64,000 nt of DNA from Amycolatopsis umgeniensis (GCF_014205155.1 NZ_JACHMX010000001.1:62001-126000); one strand, 5' to 3'. Shown: positions 34,818 to 43,742, counted from the first letter of the stretch. The notes: generated from the letters alone by a model not told the origin. Numbers and translations: made by a program.

Positions 34818-35012
34818 TGCTCACGAGCCGAGCGGCGATTGAACGCGATGGAGAACACGGGCCTGATCACCCGGCGGCGTGATCCGGACAACCGGCGGGT
34901 GCATGTCGTGGAACTCACCGACGAGGGCGAACCGGTCTTCCACACTGGCCGGACTGCTGTCGCGACTCGCCGCGAACGTGGGCGGTGGCGGCATCGATCA
35001 AGAAAACAGTGA
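34818..35012 (+). pseudogene. Remnant of a MarR-family regulator gene
   Basis: The frame reads RRLNAMENTGLITRRRDPDN then RRVHVVELTDEGEPVF, which is the recognition-helix end and beta-wing of a MarR winged helix (the RR.DP.D.R...V.LT..G signature). The first ~60 residues of a MarR protein are absent: the sequence upstream is a family B palindrome. After the wing the frame degenerates into an arginine-rich tail and stops at 35012, so the C-terminal dimerisation helices are lost as well. No ribosome-binding site precedes the internal ATG at 34848. A truncated, nonfunctional fragment. Confidence 0.7.
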
Positions 35013-36083
<1,071 letters not shown>

Positions 36084-36095
36084 GTTCGATCCGTT

Positions 36096-36479
36096 TCACG
36101 AAAGCGGCCGTGTCCCTGGGGACGCGGCCGCTTTTTCGTCCCCGATGATCGTGTCGAGGTTCGCGCGTGTGGTCTCCAGCTCGCCGATGGCCGCGTCGAT
36201 CCGCTCACGCTGCCTGCGCAGTTCGTCGACCAGCTCCGGGCAATCAGGCGTCAGCCAGCCGTCCTCGTCGACGATGCACGGCAGGATCTCCAGGATCTGC
36301 GCGGTGTTCAGCCCGGCCTCGAGCAGGATCCTGATCCGCCGCACCGCCGCGACATCCGCGTCGCCGTACACGCGATAGCCGCTCGGCCGCCGTTCCGGAG
36401 TCAGCAGACCCTGTTCCTCGTAGTACCGCAGCGCACGCTCGCTCACACCGGTCCGCCGCGCGAGCTCCCCGATCCGCAT
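36096..36479 (-). CDS. MerR-family transcriptional regulator
   Basis: A 127-residue MerR protein: winged HTH at residues 1-70 (MRIGELARRTGVSERALRYY, SGYRVYGDADVAAVRRIRIL) and an antiparallel coiled-coil dimerisation helix at about 75-120. Two cysteines occur in ILPCIVDEDGWLTPDCPEL, but not in the spacing of SoxR or metal-sensing MerR proteins, so the effector is probably organic. The ATG at 36479 has GGAG five bases before it; a GTG at 36485 is possible. It is divergent from an imine-reductase-like gene, with a dyad spaced as expected for MerR-activated promoters in the 52-bp gap, so it probably activates that enzyme. Confidence 0.85.
   Translation of the reverse strand: MRIGELARRTGVSERALRYYEEQGLLTPERRPSGYRVYGDADVAAVRRIRILLEAGLNTAQILEILPCIVDEDGWLTPDCPELVDELRRQRERIDAAIGELETTRANLDTIIGDEKAAASPGTRPLS
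36101..36135 (+). terminator. Intrinsic terminator of mdh
   Basis: AAAGCGGCCG / CGGCCGCTTT arms with an inner GTCC/GGAC pair, followed by TTT: a stem of about 14 bp and a T-run, the best rho-independent terminator in the window. It overlaps the last codons of the convergent MerR gene, whose 3' end it may also define. Confidence 0.88.
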
Positions 36480-36491
36480 CCGCACTCCAGA

Positions 36492-36515
36492 CTTGACTCT
36501 CACGTCAATGTCAAG
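36492..36515. promoter_or_regulatory. MerR-type dyad operator/promoter
   Basis: CTTGAC-N12-GTCAAG lies between the divergent MerR and imine-reductase genes. TTGACT at 36493 serves as -35 and TAGCTT at 36519 as -10, with a 20-bp spacer; the over-long spacing with a dyad inside it is the hallmark of MerR-regulated promoters. Confidence 0.68.
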
Positions 36516-36531
36516 GTTTAGCTTAGCCGCC

Positions 36532-37371
36532 ATGACCACCGTGACCGTCCTAGGACTCGGCCCCATGGGCCACGCCCTCGCCGCCGCGTTCACCGCGGCC
36601 GACCACCCCACCACCGTGTGGAACCGCACCCCGGGCAAGGAAACCAGCCTCGACGTCACCGTCGCCGCGACCGCCGCGCAGGCGATCGCCGCCAGCCCGC
36701 TCACCGTCGTCTGCGTCCGCGACCACCGAGCTGCACAATCCATCCTCGACACCGACGCGCTCAAAGGCCGCACCCTGGTGAACGTCACCGGCGGCTCACC
36801 ACGACAAGCCCGCGAAATGGCCTCCTGGGCGGCCGACCACGGAATCGGCTACCTCGACGGCGTGATCGTCGCGACCACCGACGCCATCGGCGGCCCGGAA
36901 GCCACCCTGTTCTACAGCGGCCCGGCCGACGTCTACGAGAAACACCGCGGCACACTGGCCGCACTCGGCGAGAACGCACACCACCTCGGCGAGGACCCCG
37001 GCCGCGCCGCCGCGTTCGACGCCTCCCTGCAGGACATGCTCTGGACCTCGATGAGCGGGGTGATCCACATGTTCGCCCTCGCCAAGGCGGAGAGCATCGG
37101 CGCCGCCACCATCGCCGGACACGCCAAGGCGATGCTCGGCTTCTTCCCGGACATGATCGACCTGCTCGCCGCCCAGGTCGCCGCCGACCACTACCCCGGC
37201 GACGCGGGCACCCTCGAGTCCACGGCCGCGACCATGGACCACATCCTCGACGCCATCCGGGAGCGAAACCTCGACAACGGCGTCCTCACCGCCGCCCGAA
37301 CCCAAGTGCGGCAAGCGATCGACGCGGGCCACGGCTCCGAGGGATTCGGCAGGCTCGCCGCGCTCCAGTAA
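36532..37371 (+). CDS. Imine-reductase-like oxidoreductase (third paralogue, Asp type)
   Basis: A 279-residue relative of the genes at 8651 and 9516. Landmarks: VTVLGLGPMGHALAAAFTAA, VWNRTPGKE (as in the A. orientalis IRED), LVNVTGGSPRQAREMASWA, TLFYSGPADVYEKH and a C-terminal helical domain ending GHGSEGFGRL. Active-site position Asp163 (AAFDASLQDMLW) corresponds to the R-type residue. The ATG at 36532 lies 7 nt after TAGCTT with no ribosome-binding site, so the transcript is probably leaderless. It is controlled by the divergent MerR gene through a dyad operator, which suggests induction by a small molecule, perhaps its own imine substrate. Confidence 0.8.
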   Translation: MTTVTVLGLGPMGHALAAAFTAADHPTTVWNRTPGKETSLDVTVAATAAQAIAASPLTVVCVRDHRAAQSILDTDALKGRTLVNVTGGSPRQAREMASWAADHGIGYLDGVIVATTDAIGGPEATLFYSGPADVYEKHRGTLAALGENAHHLGEDPGRAAAFDASLQDMLWTSMSGVIHMFALAKAESIGAATIAGHAKAMLGFFPDMIDLLAAQVAADHYPGDAGTLESTAATMDHILDAIRERNLDNGVLTAARTQVRQAIDAGHGSEGFGRLAALQ

Positions 37372-37414
37372 CGGAGCTGAAGGGGACTTTCCCCACATCA
37401 CACGAGAGGAAAGC

Positions 37415-37445
37415 GCCCTTCGCCGCATGAGATGCGGCGAAGGGC
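37415..37445. repeat. Family A-related hairpin between two tandem genes
   Basis: GCCCTTCGCCGCAT, loop GAG, then a perfect 14-bp complement; the flanks GCTGAAGGGG (37377) and CCCCTTCACCGC (37445) extend the resemblance to family A. It follows the imine-reductase gene and precedes the DUF6493-like gene, so it is a probable terminator. Confidence 0.65.
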
Positions 37446-37468
37446 CCCTTCACCGCTAAGTTGACCAA

Positions 37469-39916
37469 GTGCAGCTGAACGCGCTCCTCACCGGCCAACC
37501 CGCGGACGTCCTCACCCGGACCCTCGAGCTCTCCCCAGCCGAGCGGAAGGCCCTGCTCCCCGACCTTCTGGCCGCGTTCAAGGACGGCAGCGAGTTCGTC
37601 GAAATCGAGCCCAACACCTACGGCGCCCGAAACCCGATCAGGGGCGAGCAAGCCGCGACAGCCCTCTGGGCCATCCTCCCCGCAGGCGACCCCCTGCTGC
37701 GCAAACTCTGGCTCGCCTCACCCACGATCCTCGAACGCGTCCTGAGAGACCGGCCACTCGCCGAACGCAAGTCGATCGCCCTCCGCATGATCGGGCACCA
37801 AACCGCCTGGAAAGCGATCCGCCGCATGGTCCGCGACGGCGACCTCGAACCCATCCGGACCCCCGAGTACCACGCGGGCTGGTTCGGCTGGGCCGGACGC
37901 TCCGACGGGAAGCCCTTGGCCGAACGACTCCGGACCGAACCCGAAGGACTCACCGAACTCTGGGAACTACTCACGCTCGAAGGCAACGGCGACGCCAGCT
38001 TCGCCGCCTACGACAAGTACGTCCACGACGAGAACAAGTTCTCCACCGCGCTGCTCGAACTGACCGGAACCGGCGAACTCGACCGCACCAGATTGCTCGA
38101 CCTCACCCTCGACATCCTCGCCCGAGACTTCGCGGCCTTCCGCGCCCAGTGGTACGCGGCGCTCCACGAAGCACTCGAGCCCACTCCCGACGAGCGCACA
38201 GCGGCCCAGAATCGCTATGCCCGGCTCTGCGGAAGCGGCCTCCCCCGCACCGTCTCCTTCGCCGTCAAGTCACTGTCCCTAGTGGACAAACAAGGCACGC
38301 TCGACGGCGAAGTCGCCCTCCAGCACCTCCCCGCGGCAGCCGCCGGACGCGGCGCCGCCACCGCCAAACTCGCACTCCGGCTCGCCGGCCGCATCGCCGA
38401 CCGGCGCCCCGAACTCACCGACCTCGCCAACGAAGTCTTCGAAGCGGCCCTCACCCACGAAGCGTCCGACGTCCGCGCCCTCGCCACCGCCAGGCTCGGC
38501 GTCACACCCGACGCGCCGGCCGACATCGAGACCGTCGTGTACCCGGAACCCGTACGACCACCCTGGCACCAGCGCGAGACGCTCACCCTCCCACTCGAAA
38601 TCCCGGACACCCCGGCCGCGATCGCGGAAGCCCTCTCCTCCCTCCTCGCCGACCCCGACCAGGCCGACCTGTTCCTGGCCGCCCTCGACGGCATCCACCG
38701 CGTCGAAGCCGACCTCACAGACGCCCTCAAACCGCTGGTCAAACGCGCCACCAAGATCGCGGGCGAGAAATACGGCGCCGCCATACCCAAGCTGCTCGCC
38801 ACACTCGTCCTCGGCCTCAGCGGCCGCGACGTCACCCACCCGCCACAGGTCGAAGGCTGGCGCCGCTCACTCCACCACCGGATCACCGCCCTGCTGGAGG
38901 GCACCGCCGTACCCGTGTCCGCCGCCACCCACCAAGGCGGCTGGCTCGACCCCGTCGTCTTCGTCTCCCGCATGCTCGAACACCCGGAAGCACCCGAAGA
39001 CGACGTCGCCGACGCACTGCTCCGGCTGGCCCCGGACACCCGGCCCGAAGCTCTCACCCTCGCCTCGGCACTCACCGGACCGCACGCCGACACCATCCGC
39101 TACGCCCTCGGCGGACCGTCGATCTCCCAAACCGGCTGGACCGCCCTCGCCGCCGCTCGCGCGCGACACCCCGAAGCCGCAGACCCCGTCGCCGCCCTAC
39201 GCGGTGAACCCGGCACGCCGATGACCTGGTCGGCGAAGGTCGGCCCCAACGCCTACGACCTCGAAGAGCTGGACATCCAGGAAACCCCGGAAATCGTCTC
39301 GCCGAAAGCTCCCTGGCTAGGGGTACTCTTCGACGCTCCGGATCCCGAATGGCTCGGCTTCACCAATTGCCACGAAGCGGTTTCCTCGCCCTACGACCGC
39401 GACTACGTGGAAGCAATGGTCGCCGGAAACCTGTTCTTCAACGACATCGAAGTCGGCTATCCCGTGGAGAAGGCCGCGCTGCCCCCATTCCTGGACCGGC
39501 CCTCCATCCCGGGCTTCCCCGGCACGATGCTCCTCGCCACCACACTCGCGCTGAAACGCCCGGCCGCCGTTCAGCTGGGCACGGACGCCGTACTGACCCT
39601 TCTGGACCGGAAAATGGTCGGCCCCCGCGCACTCGGCGAAGCGCTGGGAATCCTCGGCCCCCACCTCATACCGACGAGGCTGGCTCCCCGGCTTTCGACC
39701 ATCGCGAACGAACACCCGATCGCCGCACTGTCTCTTCTGGACGCTCTGCTGCCCGCTTTGGCACCTGATCATCGAGGGGTCTTCGCGCTCTTGGAGCTCA
39801 CCGCGGACCTGGTGGAACGCGGGGCGGGACCGATCAGCTCCGAGACAAAGGAATGGCTGACGCGGTTCAAGGGCAGTTCGAAAGCGGCGAAGGCGGCGTC
39901 ACGCCTCAGCCGCTGA
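37469..39916 (+). CDS. DUF6493-like alpha-helical repeat protein
   Basis: An 815-residue soluble, all-helical protein that looks like a HEAT-type solenoid: repeated 35-45-residue helical pairs such as DLANEVFEAALTHEASDVRA and ALGEALGILGPHLIPTRLAP. No catalytic motif or signal peptide is seen. I match it to the DUF6493 group of Streptomyces-like bacteria with moderate certainty. Such proteins are usually encoded beside SWIM-domain proteins, as here (convergent gene at 39899, with which it overlaps by 18 bp at the 3' ends). The GTG at 37469 has no ribosome-binding site but follows TAAGTT by 6 nt, so it is probably leaderless. Function unknown; scaffolding is a guess. Confidence 0.72.
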   Translation: MQLNALLTGQPADVLTRTLELSPAERKALLPDLLAAFKDGSEFVEIEPNTYGARNPIRGEQAATALWAILPAGDPLLRKLWLASPTILERVLRDRPLAERKSIALRMIGHQTAWKAIRRMVRDGDLEPIRTPEYHAGWFGWAGRSDGKPLAERLRTEPEGLTELWELLTLEGNGDASFAAYDKYVHDENKFSTALLELTGTGELDRTRLLDLTLDILARDFAAFRAQWYAALHEALEPTPDERTAAQNRYARLCGSGLPRTVSFAVKSLSLVDKQGTLDGEVALQHLPAAAAGRGAATAKLALRLAGRIADRRPELTDLANEVFEAALTHEASDVRALATARLGVTPDAPADIETVVYPEPVRPPWHQRETLTLPLEIPDTPAAIAEALSSLLADPDQADLFLAALDGIHRVEADLTDALKPLVKRATKIAGEKYGAAIPKLLATLVLGLSGRDVTHPPQVEGWRRSLHHRITALLEGTAVPVSAATHQGGWLDPVVFVSRMLEHPEAPEDDVADALLRLAPDTRPEALTLASALTGPHADTIRYALGGPSISQTGWTALAAARARHPEAADPVAALRGEPGTPMTWSAKVGPNAYDLEELDIQETPEIVSPKAPWLGVLFDAPDPEWLGFTNCHEAVSSPYDRDYVEAMVAGNLFFNDIEVGYPVEKAALPPFLDRPSIPGFPGTMLLATTLALKRPAAVQLGTDAVLTLLDRKMVGPRALGEALGILGPHLIPTRLAPRLSTIANEHPIAALSLLDALLPALAPDHRGVFALLELTADLVERGAGPISSETKEWLTRFKGSSKAAKAASRLSR

Positions 39917-41032
39917 CATCCGCGCCGCCAGCACATGCGAACACGGGCCTCGCGTCTCCTGATGTTTGGCCCACCAGGCACAAGTACACCCGGCGGGTGA
40001 CAACCGGACCCGCTGCACGGACCCGGCACGAGTGATCTCGTAGCCGCCATCGGGCAACTGCCGGACCGCTCCGGTGGCGACGAGCTCCCGGGCCTTCGCC
40101 AGCCGCCCGTTCGCCGGAGCGCGCCCGCTCGGGAGCTCGCGCGAGAACCACGTGCCGTCGACGACGTCGTGGCCGGCGCGGCCCGCGACGAGTTCCGGTG
40201 CGTCGAGGCCCGCCGCCAGTGAGTTCAGCCAGCCGCCCTCACCGGAGAAACCGCGAGACGGCTCAGGGGACAGCGTCACGATCAGCCGCGCACGTTCCAG
40301 TTGGAGCACCCAACTCGCGACCTCACTTCCTGGTCGCGTGTAGACGGTCAGACCTTGCGCGAACCGGATCAGCGGCTCGACGATCCGGAGCCTGTGCAGC
40401 CCGGACGCCGGAATCGAGTCCTGCCCCGAACGCGAGGTCAACCGGAGCCCCCGGCCGGACGTCACCGCCCACGACTTGCCGACAGCGGTCGGAAGCCGTC
40501 GCAGGAAAGCCCTCGTTTCGAGCTTGTCCAGCTCCGCCTTCTTGACCGCGCCCGCCGTGACGGCGGCGACCTCGGCGAAACCCGCCACCCAGCGATCCGG
40601 CAGCGGTACCAGTGACTCGTCGTTCTGCCCGTCGAGAGTGCGGAGGTGGATCCCGTCCCCTCGTACGGTCAGGTGCAACGGATCCTGTGCCACCACCCCG
40701 GCCAGCACCGCCCTCGTCGCCTCGGACAGGTCCACGTTGGTGCACCCTTCACCGAGTTCGCCGACCTCGACCAGATCGAGCCTGGCGTAGACACCGCAGC
40801 ACGGTGAAAACGCCTCCGCGCGCAACGTCGTCCCGTCCGCGGTGAACACCGGATCGGACTCGGCGATGAGCCTGTTCACCATCGACGGCGGCATCCAGAA
40901 CCGCGTCCTGGCGACCTTCCCCAAGATCAGCAATGCCTGCGCCGCTTGAGCTCCGGGTTCGACGAACCCGTCGAACAGCACCGGCACCCGGACATGCTCT
41001 TCGACGGACTCCAGCAAGATCTCGGTGATCAC
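39899..41032 (-). CDS. SWIM zinc-finger domain protein
   Basis: A 377-residue protein ending in a SWIM zinc finger: Cys349-x-Cys351 (GCTCAWWAKHQ) and Cys364-x-His366 (GPCSHVLAAR), the CxC...CxH pattern that binds zinc and nucleic acid or protein partners. The upstream 330 residues are beta/alpha mixed with no recognised catalytic site; two Cys (SPCCGVYARL) lie near residue 77. The start is a GTG at 41032. Its 3' end overlaps that of the DUF6493-like gene by 18 bp. The SWIM/DUF6493 pair recalls the E. coli yehQ-type operon logic, but the MoxR ATPase and VWA partners are absent in this window. Confidence 0.82.
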   Translation of the reverse strand: MITEILLESVEEHVRVPVLFDGFVEPGAQAAQALLILGKVARTRFWMPPSMVNRLIAESDPVFTADGTTLRAEAFSPCCGVYARLDLVEVGELGEGCTNVDLSEATRAVLAGVVAQDPLHLTVRGDGIHLRTLDGQNDESLVPLPDRWVAGFAEVAAVTAGAVKKAELDKLETRAFLRRLPTAVGKSWAVTSGRGLRLTSRSGQDSIPASGLHRLRIVEPLIRFAQGLTVYTRPGSEVASWVLQLERARLIVTLSPEPSRGFSGEGGWLNSLAAGLDAPELVAGRAGHDVVDGTWFSRELPSGRAPANGRLAKARELVATGAVRQLPDGGYEITRAGSVQRVRLSPAGCTCAWWAKHQETRGPCSHVLAARMSAAEA

Positions 41033-41116
41033 CGGGCCACCCTAGCCAGCGCCCCGGACACTCTTTGCCGTCTTTGAAGGGTTCTGCTTTAAGTTGATCT
41101 TGCTCGTCGCAAAGAT

Positions 41117-41132
41117 GTATAGGTCGTTATAC
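41117..41132. repeat. 16-bp motif GTATAGGTCGTTATAC, copy 1
   Basis: GTATA-N6-TATAC, upstream of the SWIM gene start (41032). The identical 16-mer is found at 48765-48780. An operator-like element of unknown owner. Confidence 0.6.
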
Positions 41133-41143
41133 GCTTTATATCG

Positions 41144-41180
41144 ATGGCAGGCCTCGGAATTTTCGCTCGAGGCCTGCCAT
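41144..41180. terminator. Hairpin downstream of the small membrane protein gene
   Basis: ATGGCAGGCCTCG, 11-nt loop, perfect 13-bp complement. It lies 21 bp after the stop of the minus-strand gene at 41202 and could terminate it; no T-run follows on that strand. Confidence 0.55.
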
Positions 41181-41201
41181 CTCCCTCCCCCGGCATTCGG
41201 A

Positions 41202-41423
41202 CTACCGGGTCGGTCTCCCCGTGGCGAACCGGTCCGACTCCCCCGTCACGAAGAACGCGTCGCGGTCGAGGTACTCCGGAGCCAGGCCGGGATGTCTGAT
41301 CACGCCCCCTCCCCCGAAGGACGCGCGTTCGTCTCGACGGCAGATCCGGCCTGCGCCGTACCCGATTCCCAGACCCAGTGGCAGTAACGCGAGTTCGGCG
41401 ATCTGTACCCAGTTGGCGAACAT
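41202..41423 (-). CDS. Small membrane protein of unknown function
   Basis: A 73-residue protein: MFANWVQIAELALLPLGLGI forms one hydrophobic segment, followed by a basic turn (CRRDER) and a 40-residue polar tail. The ATG at 41423 has AGGGAG six bases upstream. It is divergent from the XRE/DUF5753 gene at 41571, with four CTATTCG repeats in the shared promoter region, so the two are probably co-regulated. It belongs to no family I recognise. The small size and position recall the accessory genes beside WhiJ-type regulators. Confidence 0.6.
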   Translation of the reverse strand: MFANWVQIAELALLPLGLGIGYGAGRICRRDERASFGGGGVIRHPGLAPEYLDRDAFFVTGESDRFATGRPTR

Positions 41424-41463
41424 CGGTCTCCCTCTCCTCGGCCCCATTCCGACCCGCCTCATG

Positions 41464-41511
41464 CTATTCGCAAACTATTCGCCATCGAAGCGTCTATTCG
41501 TGTACTATTCG
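41464..41511. promoter_or_regulatory. Four CTATTCG direct repeats, putative XRE operator
   Basis: CTATTCG occurs at 41464, 41475, 41494 and 41505, with spacings of 11, 19 and 11 bp: two identically built pairs. The array lies between the divergent small membrane gene and XRE gene and likely binds the XRE/DUF5753 protein as two dimers. Confidence 0.62.
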
Positions 41512-41570
41512 CGATCTAGTGCACTGTGGGGGTAGCATGATCACCCCACCTCGACCCGCGAAAGAAGAGC

Positions 41571-42443
41571 ATGCCCACGTCGTCGCCCCACCCCGGCTCC
41601 GACCGCGTCCGGCTCGCCACCAAGCTGCGCGAGATCCGAGCCGCCACCGGACTCTCCGGCAACCAGTTCGCCAAGACCTTGGGCTGGCCTCAATCGCGGG
41701 TGTCCAAGATCGAGACCGCGATGCAGTTCCCGACCTCCGAAGACATCTCCAGCTGGCTCGACGCGGCCGACGCCGCCACCGAAGAGGGCGTCGTCACCGA
41801 GTTGCTCAAACGCGCTCGCGTCGAGTCTGTGTCGTTTCGCGAAGAGTTCCGGAAGCCCGGCGGAGCCACCACCCGACAGCGGTCGGTCCTGGAACTGGAG
41901 CGGCAGGCATCCCGGGTCGCCACGTTCCAACCGGCACTGCTTCCCGGCCTCGTGCAGACACCCGGCTTCATGCGGGAGCTACTCGCGCTCCCCTCCGGCC
42001 CCGCGCGCACGGGCGGGGCATCCGCCGACGACGTCGAGCATATGGTCGCCGTCCGGATCGAACGGCAAGCGCAACTCCACGAACCGGGCAAAGCCATGCC
42101 ACTCGTCATCGGCGAGGCCGCCCTGTGGATCCGGATCGGCGATCTCGAGACCCAACTCGGCCAGCTGGACAGGCTCCACACCCTCGCCGGCCTTCGCACG
42201 GTCGACCTGCGGATCGTGCCCTTCGACATCGTCATGCCGATCGCCCCGCTGCACGGCTTCAGGATCATCGACGCCGATTTCGTCGCGGTGGAGACGTTCG
42301 CAGGCGAGAACCTGATCAGGGATCCGGACGAGATCGCCTTGTACCAGCACATGTTCGACCGGCTCCAGGCGGAAGCCGTGGCCGGAGACGAAGCGGCTCG
42401 GCTGATCCAGAACGTGTCACGGCGAGTGGCCGGTGAGCCCTGA
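41571..42443 (+). CDS. XRE-family regulator with DUF5753 (WhiJ/Scr1-like)
   Basis: A 290-residue regulator: N-terminal XRE helix-turn-helix at about residues 13-70 (LATKLREIRAATGLSGNQFA, GWPQSRVSKIETA) and the DUF5753 domain at about 105-285 (FQPALLPGLVQTPGFMRELL, RIVPFDIVMPIAPLHGFRII). This is the WhiJ/BldB-associated regulator type, typically encoded beside a DUF397 protein; its own DUF397 partner is not adjacent, but one is at 44716. The ATG at 41571 has GAAAGAAGAGC before it. Four CTATTCG repeats upstream are probably its operator. It is convergent with the ThiF-like gene, 6 bp away. Confidence 0.87.
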   Translation: MPTSSPHPGSDRVRLATKLREIRAATGLSGNQFAKTLGWPQSRVSKIETAMQFPTSEDISSWLDAADAATEEGVVTELLKRARVESVSFREEFRKPGGATTRQRSVLELERQASRVATFQPALLPGLVQTPGFMRELLALPSGPARTGGASADDVEHMVAVRIERQAQLHEPGKAMPLVIGEAALWIRIGDLETQLGQLDRLHTLAGLRTVDLRIVPFDIVMPIAPLHGFRIIDADFVAVETFAGENLIRDPDEIALYQHMFDRLQAEAVAGDEAARLIQNVSRRVAGEP

Positions 42444-42449
42444 GACCGG

Positions 42450-43547
42450 TCAGCCCGCGGCCCGGCAGGTCCGGCACTCCGCGTGCGGCTGCTCCAGACT
42501 GGTGATGAAACTGTGGTCCATGGTGGCGAGGCTGAAGCCGTACTGACTGTTCAGCGCGAGCTTCGGCGCGTTCGTGATCAACCGCATCACCGCGTGCGCG
42601 ACCAGATTGCCCGCCACACCGGCCGTCACCGCGTTGGCCGCGTGCGCCGGGATGTTCGCCGCGGGCCGCCAAGTCGCCAGCGGCGGACGCCGGGCGTCGC
42701 GATCCTGCTCGGCCAGCCGGGCGCACTCGTAACACGGTCCCTCTCCCGGGCGGTAGATGCCCAGATTGACCTGCGGACCGTGATATCCCCCGTAGACCCA
42801 GGGCGTGCCCGTCGACGCGCACGCCTGGTTCGTCCAAGTCCGGAGTTCCGGCGGATGATCGGCGGTCATGATCAGGACGTCGCAGCCGGCGGCCAGTCTC
42901 CGCAACGAGGCGACGCCCTCGATCCGCGTCGGCTCCCCGGTGACCTCGACGTCCGAATTGGCCGCACGCAGCCTCTCCACCGCCACGTCCACCTTCAGCA
43001 GGCCCAGATGCTGCTCGGTGTACAGAATCTGTCTGCTGAGGTTGGACAGTTCGACCACGTCCGGTTCGACGCAGTGCAACCGCCCCACCCCGGACATGAC
43101 CAAGCCCAGGGCGGCCGTGCACCCGACGCCACCCACGCCGACCAGCACCACCCGCGCCTGGGCCAGCAAGACCTGGAACTCCCAGCTCGAATTCCTCCGC
43201 GTCAAATCGATCCACCGGTACAGCGACCGGCCTCTCGAATGGCGCTCGAGTTGTCGTGCGGTCAACGCGGTGCACATCGGCTCGTCGGCGTCCTCCACGT
43301 ACCCGAGTTCGATCAACGTCTCGATGGCGGCCGCGACCTTGTCGGGACAGGACGCCGGACTTCGATCAGCCAGGTCGGCGACGACCTGGCTCACCGTTCG
43401 CGTCCCGTCCAGAAGATCCAGCAACGCCCACACCACACCATCGGGATCCCTGAGTTCGGCCGCGATGCCGAACACCTCCCCGCCGATCCGGATCCAACCG
43501 TCGCCGAAGCGGACCGGTCGATGCTCGTCTTTGACACGTGGACGCAC
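42450..43547 (-). CDS. RRE (PqqD-like)-ThiF/E1-like adenylyltransferase, MccB-like
   Basis: A 365-residue two-domain enzyme. Residues ~1-90 resemble a PqqD-like RiPP recognition element (PVRFGDGWIRIGGEVFGI, VWALLDLLDGTRTVSQVVAD) that would bind a leader peptide. Residues ~105-365 form a ThiF/MoeB/E1 adenylating domain: GVGGVG at 137-142, EPDVVELSNLSRQILYTEQH with the conserved Asp163, Asn169, Arg172, Gln173, and zinc ligands Cys272/Cys275 and Cys358/Cys361. Expected chemistry is ATP-dependent adenylation of a peptide C-terminus, as in MccB of microcin C. The GTG at 43547 has GAGGAGGGG upstream; a TTG at 43568 lies before that site. A 24-codon ORF ends 17 bp upstream. It is not a plain MoeB or ThiF: no thiamine or molybdopterin genes are nearby and the RRE is extra. 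Confidence 0.85.
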   Translation of the reverse strand: MRPRVKDEHRPVRFGDGWIRIGGEVFGIAAELRDPDGVVWALLDLLDGTRTVSQVVADLADRSPASCPDKVAAAIETLIELGYVEDADEPMCTALTARQLERHSRGRSLYRWIDLTRRNSSWEFQVLLAQARVVLVGVGGVGCTAALGLVMSGVGRLHCVEPDVVELSNLSRQILYTEQHLGLLKVDVAVERLRAANSDVEVTGEPTRIEGVASLRRLAAGCDVLIMTADHPPELRTWTNQACASTGTPWVYGGYHGPQVNLGIYRPGEGPCYECARLAEQDRDARRPPLATWRPAANIPAHAANAVTAGVAGNLVAHAVMRLITNAPKLALNSQYGFSLATMDHSFITSLEQPHAECRTCRAAG

Positions 43548-43564
43548 CGGAATCCCCTCCTCGG

Positions 43565-43639
43565 TCAACCGTTGTCTCCGCTGTAAACGTGGCGAACCGC
43601 CTCAGTGCGTTCCACCATCACGATCTCGATCATCACCAT
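43565..43639 (-). CDS. Candidate precursor peptide (24 aa) for the RRE-ThiF enzyme
   Basis: A short ORF of 24 codons ending 17 bp before the RRE-ThiF start. The ATG at 43639 is preceded by a purine-rich GGGGGAGAGGGGG. The peptide starts MVMIEIVMVERTEA (hydrophobic, acidic leader-like) and ends HVYSGDNG. A C-terminal Asn-Gly/Gly end suits an enzyme that activates a C-terminal carboxylate: MccA ends in Asn and E1 substrates end in Gly. The same frame is open further upstream (to 43885), but only the ATG at 43639 has a ribosome-binding site and it avoids the palindromic operator. No homologue is known to me; this is inferred from position and size. Confidence 0.45.
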   Translation of the reverse strand: MVMIEIVMVERTEAVRHVYSGDNG

Positions 43640-43742
43640 CCACCCCCTCTCCCCCGACAGAGCCGCGTTTCCGGGCACCTCCGCCGACCCGCCGACTCGC
43701 CTACCGGCGATTTCCTCCTCCACAATGTACGCTCGCAACTTG

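Noticed and set aside
41464..41511. CTATTCG array as a CRISPR
   Set aside because: Repeats are 7 bp with 4-12-bp gaps, far too small; no cas genes.
42450..43547. Annotation as MoeB/ThiF for molybdopterin or thiamine
   Set aside because: It has an extra N-terminal RRE-like domain and no cofactor genes or ThiS/MoaD-like protein nearby.
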